NCBI RefSeq assembly: GCF_003013405.1
Contig: NZ_PXZL01000003.1
Coordinates: 124,001-188,000 of the forward strand
Source of the DNA: Brevibacillus formosus
GTDB taxonomy: Bacteria; Bacillota; Bacilli; Brevibacillales; Brevibacillaceae
Reading direction: 5' to 3'
DNA length: 64,000 bases
Shown: piece by piece, positions 10,901 to 19,200 of the stretch
Numbering within the stretch: position 1 is the first letter of the stretch
How the letters are laid out: every line of letters begins with the position of its first letter
Made by a program: the position numbers and the translations under genes
The notes under the pieces: generated by a model
The model's input: the letters and a program-made list of their open reading frames with translations, nothing else
Told to the model about the DNA's origin: nothing
The model's database searches: none

Positions 10901-12455
10901 AGATTACATTCAGAGACACAGTCAATGCAAACTCGTGTTGGAACCTGATTTTTACGTGAAGAACGAGCTCGATCGCTATCCAAAGAACCATCAATCATTC
11001 GCCGAACAGCCGGAGCACCTGGCATACGTTATTTACACATCGGGAAGCACGGGGAATCCCAAAGGGGTCATGATCAGACACGAAGCTGCAGCCAATACCG
11101 TTCTGGATATCAATCAAAAGTTTGAGGTTGCGACCCACGATCGTATTCTAGGTGTGTCTTCCCTCTGCTTTGATTTGTCCGTCTATGATATTTTTGGAGC
11201 ATTCGCAGCAGGAGCTACGCTCGTGCTGGTGAAAGATCAGAAGAACATGACACAGCTTGCCGACACCCTAACAGACAAAAAAATAACGATATGGAATTCT
11301 GTCCCTGCCATTATGGATCGGGTGGTAGCGGAGAAAAAGGACCGTGGCAGCGAAGATAGTGATGGACAGCTTCGTCTTGTGATGCTGAGCGGCGACTGGA
11401 TTCCTCTTACATTGCCGACAACGATCAATAAAACGTTCCCTTCTGCGAAAGTAGTCAGTCTAGGTGGAGCTACAGAGGCTTCCATTTGGTCGATTTATTA
11501 TCCAATCGACGAGGTAGATCCCCAATGGAAGAGCATCTATTATGGAAAACCGTTAGCCAACCAGCAGTTCTATGTACTCAATTCGCAGATGCAGCTTTGC
11601 CCGATTGCAGTGCCGGGTGAACTTTACATTGGGGGGAAAGGGGTTGCGGACGGTTATCTTCATGATGCGGAAAAGACAATTCAATCCTTTATTCATCACC
11701 CAGAATTCGGATATGTCTATAAAACGGGAGATTATGGAGTATTGCACCGCAATGGGCTGATCGAATTTTTGGGAAGAAAGGATCAGCAGGTAAAAATTGG
11801 CGGTTATAGAATAGAATTAGGAGAAATCGAATCACGGTTGCTAAGTATAGAATCGGTGAGAAATGCGGTTGTTTTGGTGGCGGGGGAGGCAGACAAACGG
11901 TTGTATGCGTATCTCGTGCCAGAAACAGCGCCGCAGGACCAAGAAACATTTATGAATGAGATCAGGACAAGCTTGGCTAAAGCCTTGCCGGATTACATGA
12001 TACCGTATCACTTTATTATCGTGGAACAATTGCCGCTGACCGCTAATGGGAAAGTAGATATGCAAACTCTCCTGAAGCTGAAGCCAACCAGCACAAGCAA
12101 CGGGACAGCATACGTAGCTCCTCGGAACGTAGCGGAAGAGAAGATTGTCAACGTGATTCAAGAGGTTTTGGAAACTGATCATGTAGGCGTGCTCGACAAC
12201 TTTTTTGAGATGGGTATGAATTCCATCCAGATCGGAATGATCAACAGCAAGCTGAAACAGGTATTTGAAAGGGAAATCCCAATCCTTACCATGTTTGAGT
12301 ACGCAAATATTAACGCGCTTGCCTCTTATTTGACAGAAGAAAGTCACGACCAACAGGATGAAGAGCAGGACGAAACCATGATTGCCCGGAACCAAGGAAG
12401 AGAACGGATCAAACAAAGAAACGCCAAAAGAAGGAGGAGCCCTGAAAGTGATTAA
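1938..12455 (+). CDS. Hybrid PKS-NRPS: KS-AT*-KR-ACP-C-A(Gly)-PCP-Cy-A(Cys)-PCP
   Basis: A 3505-residue trimodular synthase. Domains by residue: KS 6-430 (active Cys179 in TACSTS, with CHGTGT and NVGHLDSAAG); a decayed AT 521-685; KR 1005-1215 (GGLGGMG, LFSSIG, YNAAN, so probably active); ACP 1306-1376 (Ser1337); C 1392-1825 (HHIITDG from residue 1517); A 1845-2330; PCP 2346-2418; heterocyclization domain Cy 2433-2890 (D-LLIM-D replaces HHxxxDG); A 2902-3390; PCP 3395-3468; basic tail. The first A pocket reads D-I-L-Q-L-G-L-I-W-K (Gly) and the second D-L-Y-N-M-S-L-I-W-K (Cys). The expected job is to extend a Thr-thioester by a reduced C2 unit, add Gly, then add Cys and cyclize it to a thiazoline. 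The AT remnant cannot load malonate, so the ACP must be charged in trans. No oxidase domain for thiazole formation is present. Confidence 0.93.
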   Translation: MGHQYNGLEIAVIGLSGRFPGANTIAAYWENLKNGVHSIQTFSEAELIEAGVDPKAINSEEYVKAKGYLESGNRFDAHFFDYTPLEAELMDPQMKVFHECIWEALEDAGYAAEVDQKLIGLFAGASPNHMWEGLMSLSGKSEAIGHWAATQLVDKDYLSLRIAHKLNLKGPALTIYTACSTSLVAVHMAAQSLLNGECDMALAGGVTVTLPGKSGYVYQEGMILSPDGKCKAFDANGKGIVGGDGAGVVVLKRLQDAIDDRDQIYAVIKGSAINNDGLQKSGFTAPSTLGQAEVIRTALKVAEVTPESVDYIECHGTGTPLGDPIELEALELAYQPSQKHSCALGSVKANVGHLDSAAGIASFIKTVLSIKHRMLPPSLHFQTPNPHLNVIEKGFYINDKLTEWKKTHEPIRAGISAFGIGGTNAHVIIEEAPASPESSSGRKWQLILLSAKTEQALERYKQNVEDYMHANPDVRLEDIAYSLQVGRKHFPFRDVALCNPTVAEPVRFSAGKCKAGLTKLNLPVIFVYPDFSDDNWGDSEFEEIVQLCQEEPTVKRIIEQALLLLNRQASDRADTLTTEHLREEKYGDVVRFILYYAITMLFREWGIKSEGTLGYGKGKLLVDCLTGGLSFEEAIFTLVDKPALDTFVHSENNRDISNPEAIYMFFGSTKDEHTSSKKMETDTIHIWLEKMNSYTILNALGTMWLYGNEIDWNEFYKHEQRNRVSLPTYSFEPQEFPVERDLFQFEQFTSRHLNSESNTAKRREDIRKWFYVPAWESSHLPSYAEGTYSHGATWLIFNDKTGLGETLSNELREHDVKYILVDQAEHFQKVATDHYMVNPQNPKELDRLLENLEVVPEYICYLWAVTPPIEPELAVVDSSQQLFLYNLLQIAQYIGSKAGNKDTRLQIVTNGLYSVTQEEQICPMKAVLLGASKIIPYEYPGSKVCTVDIELSEGNNLKNSYMASNLIREFHFDFPHKQVAYRGKSRWIESVREPILVKHPGKLALLKENLVCLITGGLGGMGFAMAEYLARQYKARLVLVGRSPFPPRQEWEQWLKEKPDHRLSNTIRTILSLEQAGAMINVYSVDISDYSSMQKVIHEAEAQFGPITGILHTAGVPDYAGVIQRRTKEMTDPILLPKVQGTIVLDTLFMGRTLDFFLLFSSIGNYIYGRKFGQVGYNAANEFLDAFVAYRLQNRPGFTASINWNDWAQVGMSVTAMEKNRGMNRQVNEQQFEEEAITPQNGVEVLQYILENQFTRAIVSVLDLPALMEESNQLREESILEKEAAVAAQTELIPAKISSAMLSEAELEQTIADIWRSVLGTTSIGSDEDFFSLGGDSLKAITIIALLYKKLDVKLPLPTFFNKPTIGDIARFIREADRTDFSQIKKAVIKPGYPLTSGQKRLYFLSQMEVENKQYNNIIALRVKGPLSYEKLEKSLNELIRRHESLRTSFRRIDGELLQVIHEPFLFTPDYREINEPINDAHIEAWIQSFDLEVAPAWKVGIFKESEQSHLLVFNIHHIITDGTSNAILIEEFTALYQNDVQSAGLAALSIQYKDYAEWQKEKTTLESHQADQKYWTDMFTGEIPLLDLPTDFSRPAFKTYRGSMEMFSIPQNQAEEIKKIAAAHEVTLYMVLLAAWKVLLAKLSDQEDIIVGIPTSGRNHSDIQNVVGMFVQTLPVRSSVNKEMSFAELLSELKMNMSHALEHQDYPFEELVSQVELSRDFGRNPLFDVMFTFQNARHQASSAHVPFEGVQIEPYSFKANSSRFDLTLDGEEREGELFFTVEYSTNLFTKETVSRFIRYFQKIMQEVLAQPKQKISQIHLVDAQELELLLAGFNQTSGEYPEHLVVHQLFETMAEKYPDKPAVTFQNQTMTYRELNGRANQVAYTLKSHGVGPNKLVALITTRSFDMMVGILAISKAGGAYLPVDPSLPHNRIAYMLQDGHVQVILTNTTVETTDDRKVIDMRDPKIHMNPLDSLPIENNSRDVAYCMYTSGTTGFPKGILIEHRALMNFLHGITDVLTLRETERFLSLTTVSFDIFWLESILPLLTGHHVVIADEESQRDIRSLASLVRSEEITVMQTTPSRLKLLLAEPDLAEQLSRLRYLLIGGEALPLSVANQALRLLRNGRVYNLYGPTETTIWSTIEEVTEDRPITIGRPLKNTQVYILNQEMVPQPIGVPGMLFIGGHGLARGYQNKPELSHEKFTENPFRPGEKIYGTGDMARWTANGLIEYLGRKDFQVKIRGYRIEMSEIEKLLDAHPSIEKAVVHVQQDAHHEQMLIAYFTSAHAESSYELREYLRKLVPEYMIPQSFTRIEKIPLTINGKIDWKSLPSVTGVVEEQKDLVGPRDEVEAKLYEIWQKVLRIENFGVRERFFELGGNSIQIMQLVYEINNCFSGSLQFKHFIELQTIEAIARFIRESIQEERESELPVLIPDPSQMHEPFPLTNVQMAYYLGRSSRFELGGISTHAYQEVVTTLDIHRLNHCLNILIRRHPALRTIFLEDARQQIMAEVPEYCIDIRDLQACGNVEKTEMIKKERERMSHAIFRPDQWPLFEIKAFRLSEQESLLCLSFDLLIMDAYSLEILGKELQELYQDDAAKLDDLSISFRDYMIGYQQLKNSKWYSQDKEYWMAKLPDFPLAPEIPLRVQPMHVKNPYFQRKSKRYTEKSWQQLKKVAQKHNLTPSTVLCTAYTEVLANWSNQVAFSLNLTLFNRLPMHPDVDKLIGDFTSVIVVDVHLNPNDSFWEKAGKVQKTLMEALAHRHFDGIDLMREISKQREMSNKALMPVVFTSALFENGDSDQQADGLVENSSERENQTNGITQTSQVYLDNQVALINGNMVINWDYISELFDPLVIDTMFEQYLARIDAILNDEAEKQLAWVSETDKEAIFTYNDTATPIPRKTLHGLFEETVAQTPYAVAIEDAQESITYLDLDEQANKVANYLQQIGVGAGDLIGVIAKREIVTFAHLLGVLKSGAAYVPIDPDYPLERVDYIQRHSQCKLVLEPDFYVKNELDRYPKNHQSFAEQPEHLAYVIYTSGSTGNPKGVMIRHEAAANTVLDINQKFEVATHDRILGVSSLCFDLSVYDIFGAFAAGATLVLVKDQKNMTQLADTLTDKKITIWNSVPAIMDRVVAEKKDRGSEDSDGQLRLVMLSGDWIPLTLPTTINKTFPSAKVVSLGGATEASIWSIYYPIDEVDPQWKSIYYGKPLANQQFYVLNSQMQLCPIAVPGELYIGGKGVADGYLHDAEKTIQSFIHHPEFGYVYKTGDYGVLHRNGLIEFLGRKDQQVKIGGYRIELGEIESRLLSIESVRNAVVLVAGEADKRLYAYLVPETAPQDQETFMNEIRTSLAKALPDYMIPYHFIIVEQLPLTANGKVDMQTLLKLKPTSTSNGTAYVAPRNVAEEKIVNVIQEVLETDHVGVLDNFFEMGMNSIQIGMINSKLKQVFEREIPILTMFEYANINALASYLTEESHDQQDEEQDETMIARNQGRERIKQRNAKRRRSPESD
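3499..3990 (+). other. Decayed AT domain within the first PKS module (most eroded copy)
   Basis: Between the KS and the post-AT linker (which ends in VSLPTYSFEPQEFP) lies about 165 residues where a cis-AT would have about 300. Its start (PVIFVYPDF) sits where FMFSGQGSQ is found in the intact AT at 54.7 kb. The nucleophile elbow reads GYGKG where the intact copy has GYSLG, so the catalytic Ser is Lys-region sequence. The catalytic His segment and C-terminal half are largely gone. The frame stays open, so the remnant survives as a structural linker. Confidence 0.75.
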
Positions 12456-13260
12456 AGCCGAACTGCTGCAATATTATACGAAGTTTACTCCTAACACGGA
12501 TCCCGGCGAATATGGCTATCTCTTTCATGAGTTGCCCCGGGGCTTACCAGAACTATGCCGCCTCATCAAATGCCAATTGATTCACCCCACAATGATAAAA
12601 AAGGTCAGACATTCGCTTACCCATTTTACAAAAAATGAAGATGAGAAGTTTTACCAGGTAACAGAAATGCTTGAGGCTCTGGTAGAACGCAACGCAGATG
12701 GCATTACGTTTGACCGATTGCCTAGTGAGAGATTACTTATTTCTTGCCGATTCCATTCTTTGCTCCTGATTTCTATGCTTCGCTCCCAAGGGATCCCGGT
12801 GCGCTGCCGCGTCGGATTTGCATGCTATCTTTCCGAGAATCACCGAAAATATATTGATCACTGGATTTGCGAAGTGTGGGATGATACCGAGAAACGATGG
12901 ATCAGGGTAGACCCCGATTTGGAACTCATCGATATTCAAGGCGATGAGTTCCTCATGGCGGGTGATGCCTGGTTGATGGCTCGTGACAAAGAAATCAATC
13001 CACAGCTATTTGGGGTCAAGAAATCTTGGGGGATGCACTATATCAGAAACAATCTCTGCTATGACCTGAATGCCATTCTCGGCAACGAATTAAGATACTG
13101 GGATTATCCTCCGCTATGCCAAAAAGAGATGGACGAGCTGGACTGGGAAGAGTTGCAATTACTCGATGAGATCGCTCTTTATTTGCAAGACCCCGATGAA
13201 AATCACGATCAACTGCAAGCATTGTTTTTGGAGCATGATTTCCTTCATTTCAAGGGATAA
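12448..13260 (+). CDS. Transglutaminase-like protein, free-standing
   Basis: A 270-residue protein of the transglutaminase-like superfamily. The visible triad is Cys100 (in CRFHSLL), His138 (in DHWICEVW) and Asp155 (in RVDPDL), in the usual order and spacing. The GTG at 12448 is chosen because an AAGGAGG site lies 10 nt before it; a longer reading from 12382 would start inside the previous gene without such a site. It overlaps the preceding synthase gene by 8 nt, so it is cotranslated with the assembly line. Family knowledge: AdmF of andrimid biosynthesis is a transglutaminase homologue that makes an amide bond between carrier-bound acyl groups. A similar amide-forming, or alternatively hydrolytic, role at the junction between the Cys module and the next PKS subunit is inference. 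No signal peptide is seen, so it should be cytosolic. Confidence 0.75.
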   Translation: MIKAELLQYYTKFTPNTDPGEYGYLFHELPRGLPELCRLIKCQLIHPTMIKKVRHSLTHFTKNEDEKFYQVTEMLEALVERNADGITFDRLPSERLLISCRFHSLLLISMLRSQGIPVRCRVGFACYLSENHRKYIDHWICEVWDDTEKRWIRVDPDLELIDIQGDEFLMAGDAWLMARDKEINPQLFGVKKSWGMHYIRNNLCYDLNAILGNELRYWDYPPLCQKEMDELDWEELQLLDEIALYLQDPDENHDQLQALFLEHDFLHFKG

Positions 13261-13294
13261 GGCAATGGTTCGAAAAAACTCTAAGCGGTGATAG

Positions 13295-16200
13295 ATGATG
13301 GATAAATTGAAGAAGTATATTTACGAGCTGGTTGCAGCCAAGAAACTATCGGCCAAAGAAGCAACGGAATACATCGTGAGCCTGCAAAAAGCGAACGAAA
13401 CATTGAGCGATGAGGTCGCGATTATCGGCATTTCTGGACGATTTCCTAAGGCGAATACAGTGCAGGAATTTTGGGAAAATATTCGCGCGGGAAGAGAATG
13501 CCTGGATGACTTTCCTGTCCATCGCTTGGAAGATGGACGGGCCCTATTTTCCGATCAGCGATTTGATCACAAACGCTTTAAAAAAGGCGGCTATTTGGAT
13601 GAAATCAGTTTCTTCGATGCAGACATGTTTCGCATATCACCGAAGGAAGCTATGTCCATGGAGCCTTATCAACGAATCATGCTGGAACTTGCCTATGAGA
13701 CCTTACTCAATGCCGGTTATGAGACACGGGATATCATAGGATCAAAGACAGGCGTATTTATCGGGAAAGATCATGTCACTGGGATTGAATACCGCAATTA
13801 TGTGAGCCCGGATATTTTTAGCTTGACTGGCTCGTGGCCGGGGATATTAGCAAGCAGAATCTCGTATGCTTACAACCTGAAAGGACCGAGCATTGTCTTT
13901 GATACGTCGTGTTCATCCGGGTTGGTAGGCGTTCATTTTGCTTGCGAATCTCTGCGTAGAAATGAATGTGAGATGGCATTTGTGGGCGGCATCAGCGGCC
14001 TTTTCTATTTTCCTCCAATCAAGGAGGACGGATCACTGGATCAAGTTGAATCCGCCGAAGAAATGATTCGTGCGTTTGACAAAGATGCAAAGGGCACTGT
14101 GTGGGGCGAGGGTGGCGGAGGGCTGCTTCTGAAGCCGTTGTCCAAGGCGCTCGCAGACAACGACATGATTTTCGCGATCATAAAAGGCAGCGGAATCAAC
14201 AACAACGGGCTTTCCAAAGGTATTACGGCTCCAAATGGGGAGGCGCAGGAAGAGCTTCTGAAAAGCGTGTGGAAGCAAGCGCAGATCGATCCTGAGACCA
14301 TTCGGTACATTGAAGCCCACGGGACAGGTACCGTGTTAGGGGATTCCATCGAATTGCAATCCATTATGAATGCCTTTCAATCCTTTACGTCCAAAAAACA
14401 GTTTTGTGGTGTGGGCTCAGTCAAAACGAACGTTGGGCATTTGGTTGGGGCTTCAGGGATTGTCTCTCTGATCAAAGCGGTAATGATGCTGAAACATGGC
14501 GAAATCCCGCCTTCGCTTCATTTTCAAACACCCAGCCCTTACATTGACTTGGCAAACTCAGCTTTATTCGTCAATGATGTGCGGACAAAATTGGAGCAAA
14601 AGGATTATCCAACACGGATCGGCATTAACTCGTTTGGATTTAGTGGGACCAATTGCCATATTCTGATCGAGGAACCACAAAGACTCGTACATCAAAGCAA
14701 CCACGGGCAAGACAGCTATATGCTGGTTTTATCGGCAAGTAGTGAGCAGAAACTGCTGGAGTCGGTCAAGGAGTACCAACAGTTTTTATTGGCAAACCGC
14801 AACATACACTTGAGCGATTTGTGCTTTACAGCGAGCATTTCCCGTAATCATTACTCCCACCGTGTAACGATTATTTTCCACAGCTACAAAGATCTGTTGG
14901 TGAAATTAAACGGGATGAAAGCAGTAAACAGTGTATCCGAATGGAGTGAAAAACCTGGCATTGGCTACCAGAGGCATGAGGTAGTACCGGACAACAAGCA
15001 GGCAGTAGAGACGTGGGAAATCCGGGAAGGTGAGAAAAAGTCTTTAGACAGACAAGCAAACGAAGCAATCAAGGAACTGATCGAGAAGAAAGTGGACGAA
15101 AAGCTGATCTGGGGACAGGTTGCACAACTTTACATGAAGGGTGCTAGCATTGACTGGACAAAGCTTTATCGAGGCGGTCATAAGTTGCCTCTGCCTGGAA
15201 ATATACTGGAGCGGAAAAAATTTTGGCCGGTTGAAGCAAAGCCAAAGAAAATGGAAGAAGACCTCTATTATAAGTCTGTCTGGATGGAAGAAACCCTTCC
15301 TACCTCTGACCTCCATCAGGAAACGGATGACAATACGATTTTGCTGATTGTCGATGAGGCGGATACGGCCAAGTGGCACCCGCATTTATTTGAAAAACTG
15401 CAAGCAAAGCGATTGATCATGGTAGAGATAGGAACACACTCTTTGCAAGTGACCCATGATCACTTCAAAGTCGCGCGTACGTATGAGGATATAGCGGGAT
15501 TCTGCGCGCAGCTCGATATTTCGTCACTGGATCAGATTCTCTTTATGGCTCCGACTACCCATGATCTGTCTGAGTCGTGGATAGAATTTCAATCGTCCAT
15601 GAATCAAACAGCCGGGTCTTTGCTACTTTTTACCAAAGCGCTGCACATGACTGGAAAGCTGACAAAAGAAATAGATGTTGCTTTAATCACGCAGAATGCA
15701 CAAGCGGTGCAGATGGCCGTTGCGATCTGCAATCCTTTTCACCATATGCTCGTCGGACTGGGAAAATCCATTCGCCAGGAGAACTTCTGCCTGAATATAC
15801 GCAATATTGATTGCAGCTCTGACAACTTGGAGTTGGATCTCCTGTTAGCCGAAATTCAGCGAAAAAGCACATGTTACTCGGTGGCGTTGAGACAAGGCCG
15901 CCGTTATATCGAGGTTATTGAAAAAGCAGATGTCTCAGGTACACAAGAAGATGAAACAACAATCGGAGCAGGCGATGTCTTCTTAATCACCGGTGGGTTG
16001 GGCCAACTAGGAACAGAAGTTTGCAAGTATCTGAGCCAAAAAAATAAAGTAAAGCTGATTGTCCTAGGAAGGACAATGCTTCCGGACAAAGAGGCATGGC
16101 CAACCATTGTTCGAGAACAGTCGGACAAAGATTTGGTGAATAAAATGAATGCGATACTAGCCGTTGAGGCTTTGGGGTCCGTGCTTGACTATCAATGTGT

Positions 16201-19200
16201 GGACATATGCAACGAATCAGAAATGAAACGTTTGGTTCAGAACATTCAGGAGACACATGGGCAGCTTAATGGAATTATTCATTGTGCGGGGCTTGGAGTT
16301 GGGGACATAGAAGATTTTGGTATGAGCGAGCAAGAATTTGAACGAAGACATGCCGTGAAAACGTATGGAAGCTGGCTGTTATACACGCTCACGAAAGAGA
16401 TGAACAAAGGCTTTACCATGTTCTTTTCATCTGCTGTTTCTGTCACGGGGGGACGGGGTTCCCTTAGTTATGCCACAGGGAATGCCTTTTTGGACGGATT
16501 GGCGGAAGCTATCAAGCGACAAGGAAAAAAAGTCATCTCTATCAACTGGGCTACGTGGGAAACGACTGCCTCCAAGCTCTCCATGCAAGAAGAGAGACAC
16601 GTTTTCCGTTTTCTGTCTACCCATCAGGCCTTGCAAGCACTCGATCATATTCTCCACAGGCAAATGTTCCGGACAATCGTCGGCAAACTTAATCATGCCA
16701 ATGAGCTGTTGGAGCTCGAACACGTATGGCCATTCCGTTTGGCAGATGAAGTGAAGCAAGAATTGTTCAAAGAGACTGCAAAACCGGGCCGCGTTATCAC
16801 TGCCACACCTGTGACACTCAAGGAGAAGGACGGATATACAGCGACCCAAAAAGAGTTGGCGCAATTATGGGCGGAGGTTCTTGGGCTAACCGCTATCAGC
16901 TTGTTCGACACTTTCCATCAATTGGGGGGTGATTCGATCCACGCTGCACAACTGTATAAGCAGTGGAACGAGAAATACCCAGGCACGCTTCATGTAGCAG
17001 ATATCTACATGTACCCAACCATTTATGAAATGGCCAATTACTTGGATAGCAAAAAGACACAGCAGCCTGCTGAGCTAACGATTGAATCCATCCTGGAAGG
17101 GTACAAGCAGAGTAGGTACTCGAAGGATGAGACAAAGAGATTATTGGCAGAATGGAATACGTTATCAACGGGGCAGTCTATACAGCCCGGACAAAATGAC
17201 GAATACGCGATTATCGGATACGCATGTAAATTTCCACAGGCAGAAAATGCAGAGCAATTTTGGACAAATTTAACTTCGGGTATCAATGCTGTACGACCGT
17301 TTCCTGCCTCCAGAAGAAAAGATACGGATCAGTATCTAACCGAAGACCAAGCATACTGCCAAGGCGGTTATCTGGAGAATATCGATAGCTTTGATTCAAG
17401 CTTTTTCCATATTGCTCCCAAAGAGGCAGAGTTGATGGACCCTGAACAACGCCTCCTTTTGGAGAATGTGTATGAGGCCATTGAGAACAGCGGTCTTGGC
17501 GGGAAAAATCTTTTTGGAACCGAAACAGGTGTTTACATCGGCAAGGATACGACCGGACGCAATGAATACAACAACATGATCGACATTCAGCATCCATTGA
17601 AAGTAACTTCTGGATCGACTGGCATTCTCGCAAGTCGGATCGCGTACTTCCTGAATTTAAATGGTCCCTGCTTGGTTGTGGATACAGCATGCTCCTCCAG
17701 TCTGGCCGCCATGTGCTTGGCCACGCAAGCGTTGAAGCAGGGACAAATTGATGTGGCTATTGTTGCGGGGGTTTCATTGGCGTATCTTCCTACACAGCAC
17801 AATCCCCTGATTGATTCTGCAGACGAAACAATTCGTCCTTTTGATGCCGGAGCAAACGGAACAATGTGGGGAGAAGGAGTAGGTACCATCGTGCTGAAGC
17901 GCTTGGACCAGGCTGTAGAGGATAAGCACGTGATACATGCTGTTGTCAAAGGCTCCGCCATGAATAATAACGGAGCATCAAACGGAATCACTGCACCAAA
18001 TGCGGACGCGCAGGAAAAAGCATTGGTAGAGGCATGGAGGACAGCCAATATTGATCCCGAAACGATTTCGTATATCGAAGCGCATGCCACTGGAACCAAA
18101 TTGGGTGACCCGATTGAAATGAAGGGTATTTCCAATGCCTTCCGTAGATTTACGAATAAAAAGCAATTTTGCGGTGTAGGCACGGTAAAAGCCAACATCG
18201 GTCACTTGGTGGGGGCCTCGGGGATGGCTTCCGTCATAAAGATGATTCTGGCATTTAAATATAAGCAATTGCCCCCGGTAGCACACTTTAAGCATCCGAA
18301 TCCGTTTATCGAATTTGCGGATTCTCCTATTTTTGTCAATGACAAGCTACAGGAGTGGAACGTATCAGGCACACCGCGCAGATGCGGAATCAGTTCCTTT
18401 GGGTTCAGTGGGACGAATTGCCATATTCTGTTGGAAGAACCCCCTCCCTCTGCTGTGGAGAACGTAGGCAATCAAGGCTGGAACCTTCTGACTTTGTCGG
18501 CAAAAACGAAATCAGCTTTACGTGCACTGATCAGCCGCTACACCAAATATCTCAACACGACGAAGGCCGTCGATTCCCAAAATCTATGCTATACAGCCAA
18601 CACAACTCGTGGACACTATGAGCACCGGGTGGCCATCCTCTTTAAGCATCAGGCCGAACTCCGGGAAAAATGCAGATCCTTGGATGGGAAAGGGCTTGAA
18701 AATACGAACGGAGCAGAGGAAGGAATCTATTACAAGGTGAGCCAAGTCATCCTAGACCAAAATGACCAGTGTGAAAACGGGTTGCTAGAGGAAGAAAAAT
18801 TAAGACGGAACGCGATTGCGGAAAGAACCATTCAGCAGTATATAGCAAATGACTCTGCTTTCACACTTCAAAGCCTGCAAAACATCGCCGTGATGTACAC
18901 AGATGGGGCAGATATCAACTGGCATAGCCTTTATCCGAGAGAGCAGCATCAAATCATCGAATTGCCAGCTTATTCGTATGATTCGGTTCGTCATTGGATT
19001 GGGACACAGAAACAAGAAAGCTCTAAGCAAAAGGACACCTATTATCACTTACGGTGGATACGTGACGACAAAGAGCCATTGAAGCAAGTAGGCAAAAGCA
19101 ACGGAACATGGCTGTTTTTGGGAGGAACTGGGCAATGGAGTCAGTCAATGCTCCAAGAGATAAGAGAGCGTAAAATCGATCTTATCGAGGTTAGTTCTGG

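Noticed and set aside
11841-12416. Open frame of 191 codons on the minus strand
   Set aside because: Antisense to the Cys A-PCP region; no start signal and no family features.
17587-18198. Open frame of 203 codons on the minus strand
   Set aside because: It lies wholly within the second KS of the AT-less PKS, has no ribosome site or recognisable motif, and is the antisense shadow of conserved KS codons.
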